A stretch of 64,000 nt of DNA, taken from positions 1 through 64,000 of the forward strand of contig NZ_VWSJ01000006.1 in NCBI RefSeq assembly GCF_009690845.1, written 5' to 3'. The DNA comes from Campylobacter portucalensis. GTDB lineage: Bacteria > Campylobacterota > Campylobacteria > Campylobacterales > Campylobacteraceae. Of this stretch, positions 36,758 to 45,459 are shown piece by piece. The notes beneath the pieces are model-generated. The model saw nothing but the letters and a program-made list of their open reading frames with translations. It ran no database searches and had not been told where the DNA came from. The position numbers and the translations under genes are program-made. Positions within the stretch are counted from its first letter, which is position 1, and each line of letters starts with the position of its first letter.

Positions 36758-37706
36758 ATTTAAAACTGATAAAAATAACCCAAATATCTGTATTGATTGC
36801 TCTTTATGCACAAAAAGTTGCGATTTTTTAACAAAATATGATATAGATTTAAAAGATTTTTCAAAAATGTCAAATATAGCAAATGAGTGCTGTTTATGCG
36901 AGCAGTGCTACAATGTTTGCCCAAAAGATATTAGCGGTCAAGAAATTGCCTTGTCTCATAGACAAAATGCTAAATTTAAAAATCCATTTATAAAAATTCA
37001 AAAAACCCCCTATATTTATGGAAATAACTCAGATAAAATTTGCGATGATTTAATATTTTTTGGCTGTAATTTTCCAGCTGCTTATCCAAAAACTACTAAA
37101 TATATTTGTGAAAATTTATGTGATACAAGAACTGATTTTAGTGTAGAGTGTTGTGGAAAACCGCTTTTAATGAGTGGATATTTAGCAGATGAGAGCGTAA
37201 AAAGTGCTAAAAAACTTTTTGATAAGAAAAAAGTTAAGAGAATTATCACTGCTTGTCCAAACTGCTACCATTTTTTAAAAAACAACCAAGATATAGAAGT
37301 TGTAAGCATTTACACAAAATTAAAAGAGTTAAATTTAATGCGTGAAATTAAAGATGAAGCACATCTATTTTTCCCCTGTAGCGAACGAAATACTAGATAT
37401 ATGTTTGATGAATTTAAGGATTTTTTACCAAATAAAAAGGAGAGTTTTTTAGATATCAATTGTTGCGGTGCTGGTGGAGGAGATAAAAAAATAGCTAAAA
37501 ACTACCCTAAAAAATTAAAAGCAAAAGATAAGCCAAATTTATATGTGTATTGTGCAACCTGTGCTATGAGCTTTAAAAAAGGTGGAGTTACAAACATAAA
37601 GCATTTAACAACTGAGTTTTTAGGGATAAATGAAGAAGTTAGCCTAGATTTTGTCAAAAACTCACTTAAAATGAAATTTTATAAAAGGAAAAATAGTGAA
37701 TATTAA
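36738..37706 (+). CDS. Fe-S oxidoreductase with two CCG domains
   Basis: 322 residues. Two N-terminal Cys clusters suit 4Fe-4S centres (CIDCSLCTKSC and CCLCEQCYNVCP). Two CCG domains of the HdrB/GlpC type follow (FFGCNF...ECCGKPL, and FPCSERN...NCCGAGGG). Such proteins pass electrons, often in thiol/disulfide chemistry. Just upstream of the radical SAM gene, it may supply electrons to that enzyme or act on a thiol intermediate (inference). It overlaps the next gene by 11 bases. Confidence 0.85.
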   Translation: MRIRKFKFKTDKNNPNICIDCSLCTKSCDFLTKYDIDLKDFSKMSNIANECCLCEQCYNVCPKDISGQEIALSHRQNAKFKNPFIKIQKTPYIYGNNSDKICDDLIFFGCNFPAAYPKTTKYICENLCDTRTDFSVECCGKPLLMSGYLADESVKSAKKLFDKKKVKRIITACPNCYHFLKNNQDIEVVSIYTKLKELNLMREIKDEAHLFFPCSERNTRYMFDEFKDFLPNKKESFLDINCCGAGGGDKKIAKNYPKKLKAKDKPNLYVYCATCAMSFKKGGVTNIKHLTTEFLGINEEVSLDFVKNSLKMKFYKRKNSEY

Positions 37707-38583
37707 ATTTAATACTCCTAAAATAATGCAGTTAAATATCACAAAAAAATGCAATATGGCTTGCTACCATTGCCATGTAGAAGCAGGCCCAAAAAGAAAT
37801 GAAGATATAAGCAAAGAAATAGTTGATAAAGCTTATGAGGTATTTAAAAAATTCAAGTTTAAAGCCCTTGATATAACAGGTGGAGCACCTGAGATGAGCC
37901 AAAATTTAGAGTATATTTTAAATAAATTTAGTCCTATTACTGATGAGATAAGCGTAAGATCAAATTTAACTATTTTATTAGATGAAAACTACTCTAAATT
38001 TATAGATATTTATAAGAAATTTGATATAAAGGTTATCGCTTCTGTGCCGTTTTATGAAGCTAATTTTAATGATGCGATGCGTGGAAAAGGAAGTTTTGAA
38101 AAGGAAATTAAAGCCTTAAAGCTTTTAAATAAGGCTGGAATTTATAATATAAATTTAATTTACAATCCAAACGGAGCTTATTTACCACCAAAAGAAAGCG
38201 ACTTAGAGCTTGTTTATAAAGAAGAGCTTGCAAAATACGGCGTTAAATTTGATAAGCTTTTATGTATGTGTAATGTTCCGATCGGACGCTTTGAAAAGAT
38301 GCTTAAAAGATTTGATGAGTATGATGATTATATAGAGCTTTTAAGAGAGAATTTAAATGAAGAGAATTTAGAAAATGTAATGTGTAGAAATTTAATAAAC
38401 ATTGCATATGATGGGGTTGTTTATGATTGTGATTTTAATGCTGCTTTAAATTTAAATATTGGCACTTTAGATGAAATTTTAAATTTAAATAATTTAAATA
38501 GAGACATTAAAACAAATACTCACTGCCTTGCTTGTGTAAGTGGTGAAGGCTCAGGGTGCTTTGGTGCTATCAATAAAGGATAA
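37696..38583 (+). CDS. arsS: radical SAM/Cys-rich protein, ArsS type
   Basis: 295 residues. The radical SAM cluster CNMACYHC is near residues 18-25, with HVEAGPKRNED following, then DITGGAPEM. The C-terminal Cys-rich part has LCMCNVPIGRFEKML, MCRNLINIAYDGVVYDCDFN and HCLACVSGEGSGCFGA, the pattern of the TIGR04167 family, many of whose members carry Sec. Here all positions are Cys. Studied ArsS proteins add a deoxyadenosyl group to dimethylarsenite; whether this one uses arsenic is unknown. GTG start with AAAGGAA. Confidence 0.87.
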   Translation: MNIKFNTPKIMQLNITKKCNMACYHCHVEAGPKRNEDISKEIVDKAYEVFKKFKFKALDITGGAPEMSQNLEYILNKFSPITDEISVRSNLTILLDENYSKFIDIYKKFDIKVIASVPFYEANFNDAMRGKGSFEKEIKALKLLNKAGIYNINLIYNPNGAYLPPKESDLELVYKEELAKYGVKFDKLLCMCNVPIGRFEKMLKRFDEYDDYIELLRENLNEENLENVMCRNLINIAYDGVVYDCDFNAALNLNIGTLDEILNLNNLNRDIKTNTHCLACVSGEGSGCFGAINKG

Positions 38584-38585
38584 AT

Positions 38586-38984
38586 ATGAATACAAAAGAG
38601 TTTGTAAAAGATGGATTTAAGAGTAAAAATTGTGCTCAGATTATAATGAGCTATTTTTTTGATGATGAGAGCTTATTAGCTTTAAGTAAAGGTTATGGTG
38701 GTGGATTTGGCGTGGCTGGACTTTGTGGGAGTTATGCTGCAAGCATTGGAGTTTTGGGATTAAAATTTAAAGATAAAGATGAATTTGATAAAAAGGTAGC
38801 TGAATTTAAAGATGAATTTATAAGTAAATTTAGAAATTTTGACTGCAAGGAAATTTTAGAAGCTGATTACACAACCAAAGATGGTTTAGAAAAGATAACA
38901 AAGCACAAACTTTTTGAAACAACTTGTGTAGATTTGACGGCATATTGTATAGAAATTTTAGAAGATTTGATAAAAAGAGGGTAG
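38586..38984 (+). CDS. C_GCAxxG_C_C family protein
   Basis: 132 residues. NCAQIIMSYF near the start, GYGGGFGVAGLCGSYAAS in the middle, a Cys in FDCKEIL and a Cys in ETTCVDLTAYC. This is the layout of the redox-related C_GCAxxG_C_C family, although the usual CGA reads CGS. It is separated from the radical SAM gene by 2 bases. Probably a redox or metal-binding partner; the role is unknown. Confidence 0.75.
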   Translation: MNTKEFVKDGFKSKNCAQIIMSYFFDDESLLALSKGYGGGFGVAGLCGSYAASIGVLGLKFKDKDEFDKKVAEFKDEFISKFRNFDCKEILEADYTTKDGLEKITKHKLFETTCVDLTAYCIEILEDLIKRG

Positions 38985-39290
38985 ATTATTGTATCGTGCA
39001 ATGGTGATTTAACTAAATTTTACGTGAGATAATTTTATGTTTATTTGGCAAAAAATTTTAAAATTTAACCATTAAATTTAATAAACAAATTTTTAATATA
39101 GTCTTAAAAAACCTAATTAAAGTAAAATTTTAAATAAATTGTACTATGATGACAAAGAGTAGGGGTGATAAAATTAGCATTTTATAATAAAACACTAAAA
39201 AATTAATTTATGAATATCAAAAATCATAAACGGTATGTAAATTTTTAGATAAAATCAAGCTAATATATTTTTACTAAAAGGAGTAAAAAA

Positions 39291-39585
39291 TTGTGATATC
39301 CTTAACGCATATAAAATCATAAAATTTAATAATGACTTTAAAAGGATATCGAAATTTAGCGGCAAAATAGATTGATTATTTGTTTTATCTATTTTGTAAT
39401 TGAAACTAAAGAATTTATGGCTATAGCTGCTAAAATCAATATAGCAAAGGGTTTGGATAGGAATTTAATTTATAACTAGCAGACTCAATAAAAAATATTA
39501 AAATATTTCAAGAATAAAATTGTTAATAACCTTATTAAGCAGTATAGAAAGTTTTTAGAAAATTTAAATAAAAAGGATAAGTAAA
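39291..39585 (+). pseudogene. remnant of an unidentified gene
   Basis: Fragments of open frames broken by stops and frameshifts, as listed for the surrounding stretch. The end of the first piece is homologous to 331-423. The pattern of synonymous differences suggests both were once coding. Confidence 0.45.
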
Positions 39586-39827
39586 TCATATCTTTAGTCT
39601 ATTTATGTAGAGAGCAAAAGCGTGATAGAATCAATACATCATACCAAAATAAGCAGTATTGTGATAAAAATTAGCCACTAAAATCCATAATCTTAAATTT
39701 TATAAGTTTTTAATATAATGAAGATTATCAAATTTGATTTTAAAGCTATTTTTAAATTTTTGATTGGTTTGATAAATTTATTTGCATATTTTAGATATTG
39801 ATTTTAATTAAATAAGATTATTAATTC

Positions 39828-39859
39828 AAAAGTTGCATCTAAATTTAGACACAACTTTT
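39828..39859 (-). terminator. hairpin after the YadA-like gene
   Basis: AAAAGTTG pairs with CAACTTTT, with an inner palindrome TCTAAATTTAGA. Located 7 bases past the stop. Confidence 0.55.
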
Positions 39860-39865
39860 TGATGA

Positions 39866-40621
39866 TTAATTAAAGAAAAATCCAACAGAGCCGCCAAATG
39901 TGGTTTGATTTTGAGTATCGTAGCTAACACCACCTTTAAATACCCATTTGCCATCGCTACTCATACCTGAAGCACCAAGAGCTGCTGCACTCTCTCCTGC
40001 GTGATGACCTACACCTAAAGTTATTAATCCTTTACCAGGAGCAGTTGATTGAGTAAGCATACCAAGAGCTACAGCTGAAGCAATACCTGCTTTTGAATCT
40101 TTTTTGAGATCGTTGATTTTTTGATCTGTTGAAGCTCTTAGATTGTTGATATTTTTTGTATTTTCATTAATCTTTAATGAATTGTTTATTATAAATGTAT
40201 TTTGTGCTCCAACTTTATCTTTTTTTGCGTTTTTTTGAGCTTGAATTCTAATTCTACTTTTGTTAATGTCTTGAAATTCCTTCCCTTCATATATAATATC
40301 TTCTTTTTCGCCTTTTTCATTAGCTTTGTATGGAACTAATTTTTTATATCCAGATTTATTTGCATCTTCATTAAAAACTCGTATATATACATCACCACTA
40401 TATGGATCCAAGTCTCCTTCGTTTTTTGGAACAAAAACCATTATGTTGTTTGTTTCTTTTTGCGAAACAGCAGCTACCCCTCCAGCGTTTGGCAAGCTAG
40501 AATTTGGAGCACTTGTGCTATTTGAATCACTAGTAGAGCTAGGAGCAGCCAACAAATTCGAACTAAAGCAAAAAGTGGCAACTAAAGCTATAAATTTAAA
40601 ATATCTAAAAGATTTTTTCAT
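39866..40621 (-). CDS. small trimeric autotransporter (YadA-like)
   Basis: 251 residues. A signal peptide ends near LLAA (25-26). A short head of about 120 residues with no recognisable adhesin repeat follows. A coiled-coil stalk at about 145-178 ([20 protein letters not shown]) precedes the YadA membrane anchor from about 178 ([20 protein letters not shown]...SVGFFFN). It would trimerise in the outer membrane; three copies make the 12-strand barrel. Ribosome site AAAAAGGAG. A G11 tract lies 40 bases upstream in the promoter, so expression may be phase variable. Confidence 0.85.
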   Translation of the reverse strand: MKKSFRYFKFIALVATFCFSSNLLAAPSSTSDSNSTSAPNSSLPNAGGVAAVSQKETNNIMVFVPKNEGDLDPYSGDVYIRVFNEDANKSGYKKLVPYKANEKGEKEDIIYEGKEFQDINKSRIRIQAQKNAKKDKVGAQNTFIINNSLKINENTKNINNLRASTDQKINDLKKDSKAGIASAVALGMLTQSTAPGKGLITLGVGHHAGESAAALGASGMSSDGKWVFKGGVSYDTQNQTTFGGSVGFFFN

Positions 40622-40648
40622 TTTTTCTCCTTTTTGAAATAAAATTTA

Positions 40649-40677
40649 ATTGTAATTTTACCCCCCCCCCCTTAAAG
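40649..40677 (-). promoter_or_regulatory. promoter of the YadA-like gene with G11 spacer
   Basis: On the minus strand a CTTTAA hexamer, eleven G (40671-40661), TAAAAT, then TACAAT (40654-40649). If TACAAT is the -10 and CTTTAA the -35 region, the spacer is 17 bases at the present tract length. Confidence 0.55.
40661..40671 (-). repeat. G11 homopolymer upstream of the YadA-like gene
   Basis: Eleven C on the plus strand. It is outside the coding region, 40 bases before the ATG, in the likely promoter spacer. Confidence 0.9.
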
Positions 40678-40950
40678 TTGGCTTACAAATAGCATAAAAA
40701 TAGAAGATTTTTGAAAATTTATGGCGTTTTTTTGAAAATTAGTAGAGTTTAAGAAGTATTTAATAAAATTTCATAAACTAATTTTTAGGTTTTTATTCAT
40801 AGTTTTAATTTTCAAGTTAAATTTAACTATTAAATTTAAACAATTTTGATAATTTTAAAGCCTTGTATTTAAATTTAGTAAATGAAATTTTCAAACTATC
40901 ATTTAAAAATTTATAAGCAACTTGTCTATTAATTTATGATTTTGAGGCTA

Positions 40951-40980
40951 TAAATTTACCCTAAAATTAGGGTAAATTTA
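40951..40980 (-). terminator. hairpin at the end of metK
   Basis: A 14-bp perfect stem with an AA loop includes the metK stop codon. No strong T-run follows. Confidence 0.55.
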
Positions 40981-42180
40981 CTTTAAAAGCGATTTAAAAA
41001 TTTCAACGCTATCTAGTGCTTCCCACGGATAATTTTGATTTCCAACTTGACCATTTGCTGCGACATTTGCGTATAAAAAACTATCTTTGCTTGGCTTATC
41101 GAGGTTAAATTTATTTATAATCCATTTTGGAGTTAGAGCAAAATTTTCTATAACAAAATTTGATAAAATTTCATCATTGATTTTATCCACATGAGTCCCC
41201 ATACAATCAACACTTACTGAAACTGGTTTTGCAACACCTATTGCATAACTTAGCTGAACAATACATTTTTTAGCAAGACCTGCTGCTACTATATTTTTAG
41301 ATAGATATCTTGCCGCATAAAGACCGCTTCTATCGACTTTAGTGTAATCTTTGCTTGATTGAGCCCCGCCGCCTATTGGTGAGTATCCGCCAAAGCTATC
41401 AACTATAAGTTTTCTGCCTGTAAGCCCGCTATCATGAAGACTTGAGTGATTTACATAACGCCCTGTTGGATTTATATAGATGATAGTATCGTTTTTATCA
41501 TATAAATTTGATGGAAGTCCTGCATCATTTATTAAATTTAGTATTAGCTTCCTAACTTTTTCTATACTCATACTATCAACGCAAGGTGCTGATACAACAA
41601 TGGTGTGAATTTTTTGTGGTTTGCAATTTTCAAAATTATCTTTTGTGCCATAATCAAGAGTAACTTGAGTTTTTATATCAACTCCAAGTTCGTTTGGATG
41701 AGATTTTGCGTATTCATAGACCTTATCACACAAAATTCTTGCATAAGTTATAGCAGCTGGCATAAAATTTGAAGTTTCGCAACTTGCAAAGCCAAACATT
41801 ATCCCTTGATCACCTGCACCAATTTCGCCTGAAATTTGATCAACTCCAGCACTGATATCGCTACTTTGTTTATTTAAAAGAACATGAACTTCAACATCAT
41901 CTGGATGCAAACACTGCTCTTTTGTAAAATGTGTATTTGCATTATAGCCAATTTCTATAAGTGCATTTTTGACTATACTTTCATACTCGCTAAAACTAAA
42001 TTCTACTTTTGATTTAACCTCGCCACCTACTACGATATGTTTTCCAGCCACAAAAACCTCACAAGCAAGTCTTGCATCTTTATCAGCCATCAAAACTGCA
42101 TCAACTATACTATCAGCGATAATATCAGCACATTTATCAGGATGACCTGGACTTACAACTTCAGATGTGAATAAATACAT
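40978..42180 (-). CDS. metK: S-adenosylmethionine synthetase
   Basis: Makes SAM from methionine and ATP; SAM feeds methylation and radical SAM enzymes. GHPDK near residue 13, GAGDQGIMFGFA near 121, and GGGAQSSKDYTKVDRSGLYAAR near 270. 400 residues. The start has an AAGGAGA site. A single gene with its own terminator. Confidence 0.96.
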   Translation of the reverse strand: MYLFTSEVVSPGHPDKCADIIADSIVDAVLMADKDARLACEVFVAGKHIVVGGEVKSKVEFSFSEYESIVKNALIEIGYNANTHFTKEQCLHPDDVEVHVLLNKQSSDISAGVDQISGEIGAGDQGIMFGFASCETSNFMPAAITYARILCDKVYEYAKSHPNELGVDIKTQVTLDYGTKDNFENCKPQKIHTIVVSAPCVDSMSIEKVRKLILNLINDAGLPSNLYDKNDTIIYINPTGRYVNHSSLHDSGLTGRKLIVDSFGGYSPIGGGAQSSKDYTKVDRSGLYAARYLSKNIVAAGLAKKCIVQLSYAIGVAKPVSVSVDCMGTHVDKINDEILSNFVIENFALTPKWIINKFNLDKPSKDSFLYANVAANGQVGNQNYPWEALDSVEIFKSLLK

Positions 42181-42349
42181 AAATCTCCTTAAAAATAATA
42201 AATTATAGAATTTTACTCTTTAATCATTAAATTTTGTTAAATTTGTTAAGTTTTGATACGAAATTTTAAAAATATCTATAAATTTAAGTTAATTTTATAT
42301 AAATTTAGATAGCATTAACTCTAATTTTAATTATTTTTAAAGGAAAAAA

Positions 42350-43585
42350 ATGGCGTCTTTTGGAAAATTTGTAAATATGTATAAAGATAAAAATCTTATC
42401 ATTAGAATTTTAATTGGTGTGGCTTTAGGTGCAGTTCTTGGGTATTGTAGTAAAAATTTTGATATAGAATTTGTCAAGACTTTAGCAAGAGGTATAGAGA
42501 CTATTGGAAATTTATTTGTAGGTGCTTTAAAGGCAGTTGCTCCTATTTTAGTCTTTATTTTAATATCTGGATCATTTATTACAAAGCAATTTAGCAATAC
42601 TCGTGGTTTAAAAGTTGTCGTTATATTATATATAACAAGTACTCTTTTAGCTTCTTTAATAGGCGTTATAGCTAGTTTTATGTTTCCTTTAACTCTAATT
42701 TTGCAAGAAACGTCTTTAAATCAATCCGTGCCTACTAGTTTGGTTGAAGTTTTAAATGGTATGCTATTTAAAATGGTAGATAATCCAATAAATGCACTAG
42801 CTACTGGAAATTATGTTGGAATTTTAACTTGGGCTATTGGTTTTGGTATAGCTCTTAGATTTTCAAATCAAGCAACAAAACATATATTTGATGATTTATC
42901 AAATGGAGTAACTAAAATAGTGCAATTTATAATTCAACTTGCTCCATTTGGGATTATGGGGCTTGTTACAAATAGTGTTGCAACTGCTGGAGGCGAAGCT
43001 CTTTTGGGGTATTTAAAGCTTATAATTGTTTTGGTTGTTGCAATGGGTTTTGTAGCTTTTGTAACAAATCCTTTAATAGCTGCTATTGCTATGAGAAAAA
43101 ATCCCTATCCGCTTCTTCTTACTTGTTTAAAAGAGAGTGGTTTATATGCATTTTTTACGAGAAGTTCGGCTGCAAATATACCTGTAAATTTAAATTTATG
43201 TAGAAAATTAAATTTAGATGAAGAGTTGTATTCTATATCAATTCCTCTTGGAGCTACTATAAATATGACAGGAGCTGCTGTTGTGATCTCAATATTAACA
43301 ATGTGTGCTGTATTTACGCTTGGGATTGAGGTAAGTTTTGGAACTGCACTTCTTTTATGTTTTGTGTCGGCTCTTGGTGCGTGTGGAGCAGGGGGCGTTG
43401 CAGGTGGGTCTTTGATGCTTATTCCTCTTGCAACATCTTTATTTAATATACCAAATAGTACAGCTATGGAAGTTATCGCAGTTGGTTTTATAATAGGAGT
43501 TATACAAGACTCTGTTGAAACTGCTATAAATAGCTCAGCTGATGTTTTATACACAGCAGTTGCTTCTGAAGTTAGTAATAAATAA
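42350..43585 (+). CDS. sstT: serine/threonine:sodium symporter SstT
   Basis: Dicarboxylate/amino acid:cation symporter family, 411 residues, eight or more membrane helices with re-entrant loops. Typical stretches are [17 protein letters not shown] (HP1 serine-rich loop), [15 protein letters not shown] (NMDGT-like) and [20 protein letters not shown] (HP2). Serine is a major carbon source for Campylobacter, so this may matter for growth. Ribosome site AAAGGA. Confidence 0.93.
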   Translation: MASFGKFVNMYKDKNLIIRILIGVALGAVLGYCSKNFDIEFVKTLARGIETIGNLFVGALKAVAPILVFILISGSFITKQFSNTRGLKVVVILYITSTLLASLIGVIASFMFPLTLILQETSLNQSVPTSLVEVLNGMLFKMVDNPINALATGNYVGILTWAIGFGIALRFSNQATKHIFDDLSNGVTKIVQFIIQLAPFGIMGLVTNSVATAGGEALLGYLKLIIVLVVAMGFVAFVTNPLIAAIAMRKNPYPLLLTCLKESGLYAFFTRSSAANIPVNLNLCRKLNLDEELYSISIPLGATINMTGAAVVISILTMCAVFTLGIEVSFGTALLLCFVSALGACGAGGVAGGSLMLIPLATSLFNIPNSTAMEVIAVGFIIGVIQDSVETAINSSADVLYTAVASEVSNK

Positions 43586-43596
43586 ATTATTAAAAT

Positions 43597-43621
43597 TGCA
43601 AGATTAAAACTTAATCTTGCA
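43597..43621 (+). terminator. sstT terminator
   Basis: A perfect 11-bp stem TGCAAGATTAA/TTAATCTTGCA with an AAC loop, 12 bases past the stop, followed by a T-rich run. Confidence 0.75.
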
Positions 43622-43980
43622 CATCTATTTTTAAATTTACACTGCAAATTTAAATTTGATATATTGCTTAATCTGTTGCAATTTATTAGTAAATTTGATT
43701 AAAATATGATGCAAATTTACACTTAAATTGAAATTTTCTCAAGATTTTTAGATGGTTTTAAATTTAACTTCAATCGCTAATAATTATAAATTTTTAATTA
43801 TTATAAGTAAAGGTTAAATTTAAGGTAAAAAGATATTTTATGCCACATTAATATCGATATTTTTCAAAGAGTAGATAAGTAAAAATAGTGAGTTTAGATA
43901 TCAATAAATACGACAAAAATTTATATAAATTTACTACAAGACAAATCTATTTAGACTAAAAATTTATGTAATTTACATAT

Positions 43981-44006
43981 TTAACTCTCTAAATTTCGAG
44001 AGTTAA
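43981..44006 (-). terminator. creD terminator
   Basis: A 9-bp stem TTAACTCTC/GAGAGTTAA with an 8-base loop, 15 bases past the creD stop. Confidence 0.6.
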
Positions 44007-44020
44007 ATTCTAAAATAAGT

Positions 44021-45376
44021 TTAAGAGTTATCTATATTTTTTACTTCATCTTCTGATCTATTATCATTTTTAGTTAAATACATGGTTAGATAAAGTATAA
44101 ACATAATCAAAATGGTGCCGCAAAGTAGGGCATATTTTTCCATTTTTAGTATAGAAAATAGCATTGCATAAATTGCACCTAAAAATATCCCTATACTAAT
44201 TCCAATTTTTTTGCTATTGGAGATTGACCACATATAAAGCCCATTTGGTATTGCGATTGCTAAAGTTGAAACTATGTAAGCATTGGTAAATCCTATATAT
44301 TCTGAAAGAGATAGTAAAAGTAGATAAAAAAGCACAAGCGAAAAGCCAATTATTCCGTATTGCAAGTAGTGAGTTTTTTTATTTTTAGCTAAATCAAATA
44401 TATAAACAACCATTAAACTAAGAATTATAAAAAGCATCCCATAATTTGTTGCTCTATTAATTTGAGTGTAGTAATTTACGCTATCTAATAGCTTTACATT
44501 AACAGCTCTTTCGTCGTAATTTGTATCATAAAAATAATCATCTGCACTATCGAAATTTCCGCTCATTTTATTTGTTTCAATAACTTGAGGATAATTTCTA
44601 ACTAAGCTACTAATTTTCCAATTTGCATCAAATCCATTATCAATATTTTTTTTACTAACAGGTAAAATTCCTTTATATGAAGGTGAAGACCAGTTAGATT
44701 TGATGTTTATATCATTTTGTTCGCCAAATGGATGGATAAGTATACCGCCATGTCCTCTAAAATCTAGCTCTATATCAAAATCTATTTTATCATCTTCTAG
44801 TAATTGTTGATTGTTTATTTTATCACTAAAAATAGATTTTAGGTTTTGAGTTGAAAAGCCATTATGTATTATTCCGTTTGATTTTGTTCCTGGTTCGATT
44901 TTTATACTTTCTAAATTTTTAATTTTTAATTTATTTATACTAACTAGTGCTTTTGTATCTCTAAGTCCAACGCCAAGATAGATATCTTTATAATCTTTTG
45001 GAATTTTATTGATATCAAAGCTACCTTTTAATTTACCATTTGCTAAATAAACTAAAGTGCTATAAATTCCATAACTTTTATTTTCGCTTTTTAAATTTAT
45101 ATTTATATTTAATTGATCAGGCAAGATTAAAATAGTTTCATTTTTTACTTCATCTTTTATCTTAATTTCTTTTGATACAGCTAAATAAGGACCTGTAAGG
45201 ACTTGATATTTACCCCAGTCATTTCCAATATTTCTTGAAGCTTCGCTATAATTTCTACCTCTATCTTGTATGATATCTCGTACGAAAAAAATTGGAATTT
45301 GTAAAAGTAGAGTCATAATAAAAACCACAATAATCTTGGTTGCAAATCCCTTTTTGCCTTTTGTAAAAAAACTCAT
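44021..45376 (-). CDS. creD: CreD family inner membrane protein
   Basis: 451 residues. One N-terminal membrane helix, a large periplasmic beta-rich domain (about residues 30-280), then several C-terminal helices (GMLFIILSLMVVYIFDLAKN onward). The segment NYGMLFIILSLMVVYIFDL and the following HYLQYGIIGFSLVLFYLLLL are typical of CreD. The ATG at 45376 has an AGGAGAAA site; a longer frame to 45409 lacks one. No creBC two-component genes are nearby, so its regulation here is unknown. Confidence 0.88.
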   Translation of the reverse strand: MSFFTKGKKGFATKIIVVFIMTLLLQIPIFFVRDIIQDRGRNYSEASRNIGNDWGKYQVLTGPYLAVSKEIKIKDEVKNETILILPDQLNININLKSENKSYGIYSTLVYLANGKLKGSFDINKIPKDYKDIYLGVGLRDTKALVSINKLKIKNLESIKIEPGTKSNGIIHNGFSTQNLKSIFSDKINNQQLLEDDKIDFDIELDFRGHGGILIHPFGEQNDINIKSNWSSPSYKGILPVSKKNIDNGFDANWKISSLVRNYPQVIETNKMSGNFDSADDYFYDTNYDERAVNVKLLDSVNYYTQINRATNYGMLFIILSLMVVYIFDLAKNKKTHYLQYGIIGFSLVLFYLLLLSLSEYIGFTNAYIVSTLAIAIPNGLYMWSISNSKKIGISIGIFLGAIYAMLFSILKMEKYALLCGTILIMFILYLTMYLTKNDNRSEDEVKNIDNS

Positions 45377-45459
45377 TTTATTTCTCCTTAATTGCAAGAT
45401 AAAATTCATAAAAATTTATTATATTGTATTTCTTTAGGATTAATGTATTATAAATAAAT

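Larger units (their letters stand above)
38985..39865. other. 880-bp stretch without intact genes, decayed coding remnants
   Basis: No intact frame. Short coding-like pieces in successive frames appear on the plus strand: NQANIFLLKGVKNCDILNAY... ending FKRISKFSGKID (up to 39373), EFMAIAAKINIAKGLDRNLIYN (about 39410-39480), and LIKQYRKFLENLNKKDK (ending about 39585). The first piece matches a decayed piece at 331-423. The source gene is unidentified. A hairpin at 39828-39859 ends the next gene. Confidence 0.6.
43586..44020. other. 434-bp spacer with terminators, no gene
   Basis: Holds the sstT terminator (43597-43621), an AT-only hairpin (43778-43786 with 43795-43803) and the creD terminator (43981-44006). 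I see no coding frame worth calling. Confidence 0.6.

Noticed and set aside
38586-38984. possible selenocysteine in the radical SAM cluster
   Set aside because: No in-frame TGA interrupts the radical SAM or C_GCAxxG genes; all expected positions are Cys codons.
38985-39865. possible insertion sequence or non-coding RNA in the gene-free stretch
   Set aside because: No terminal inverted repeats, transposase motifs or convincing RNA structure; only decayed coding pieces.
43105-43647. 180-residue frame opposite sstT
   Set aside because: Antisense mirror of a highly hydrophobic gene with biased codons; no start signal.
43778-43803. hairpin of A and T only
   Set aside because: In this AT-rich DNA such a dyad is easily met by chance and it is not next to a gene end.
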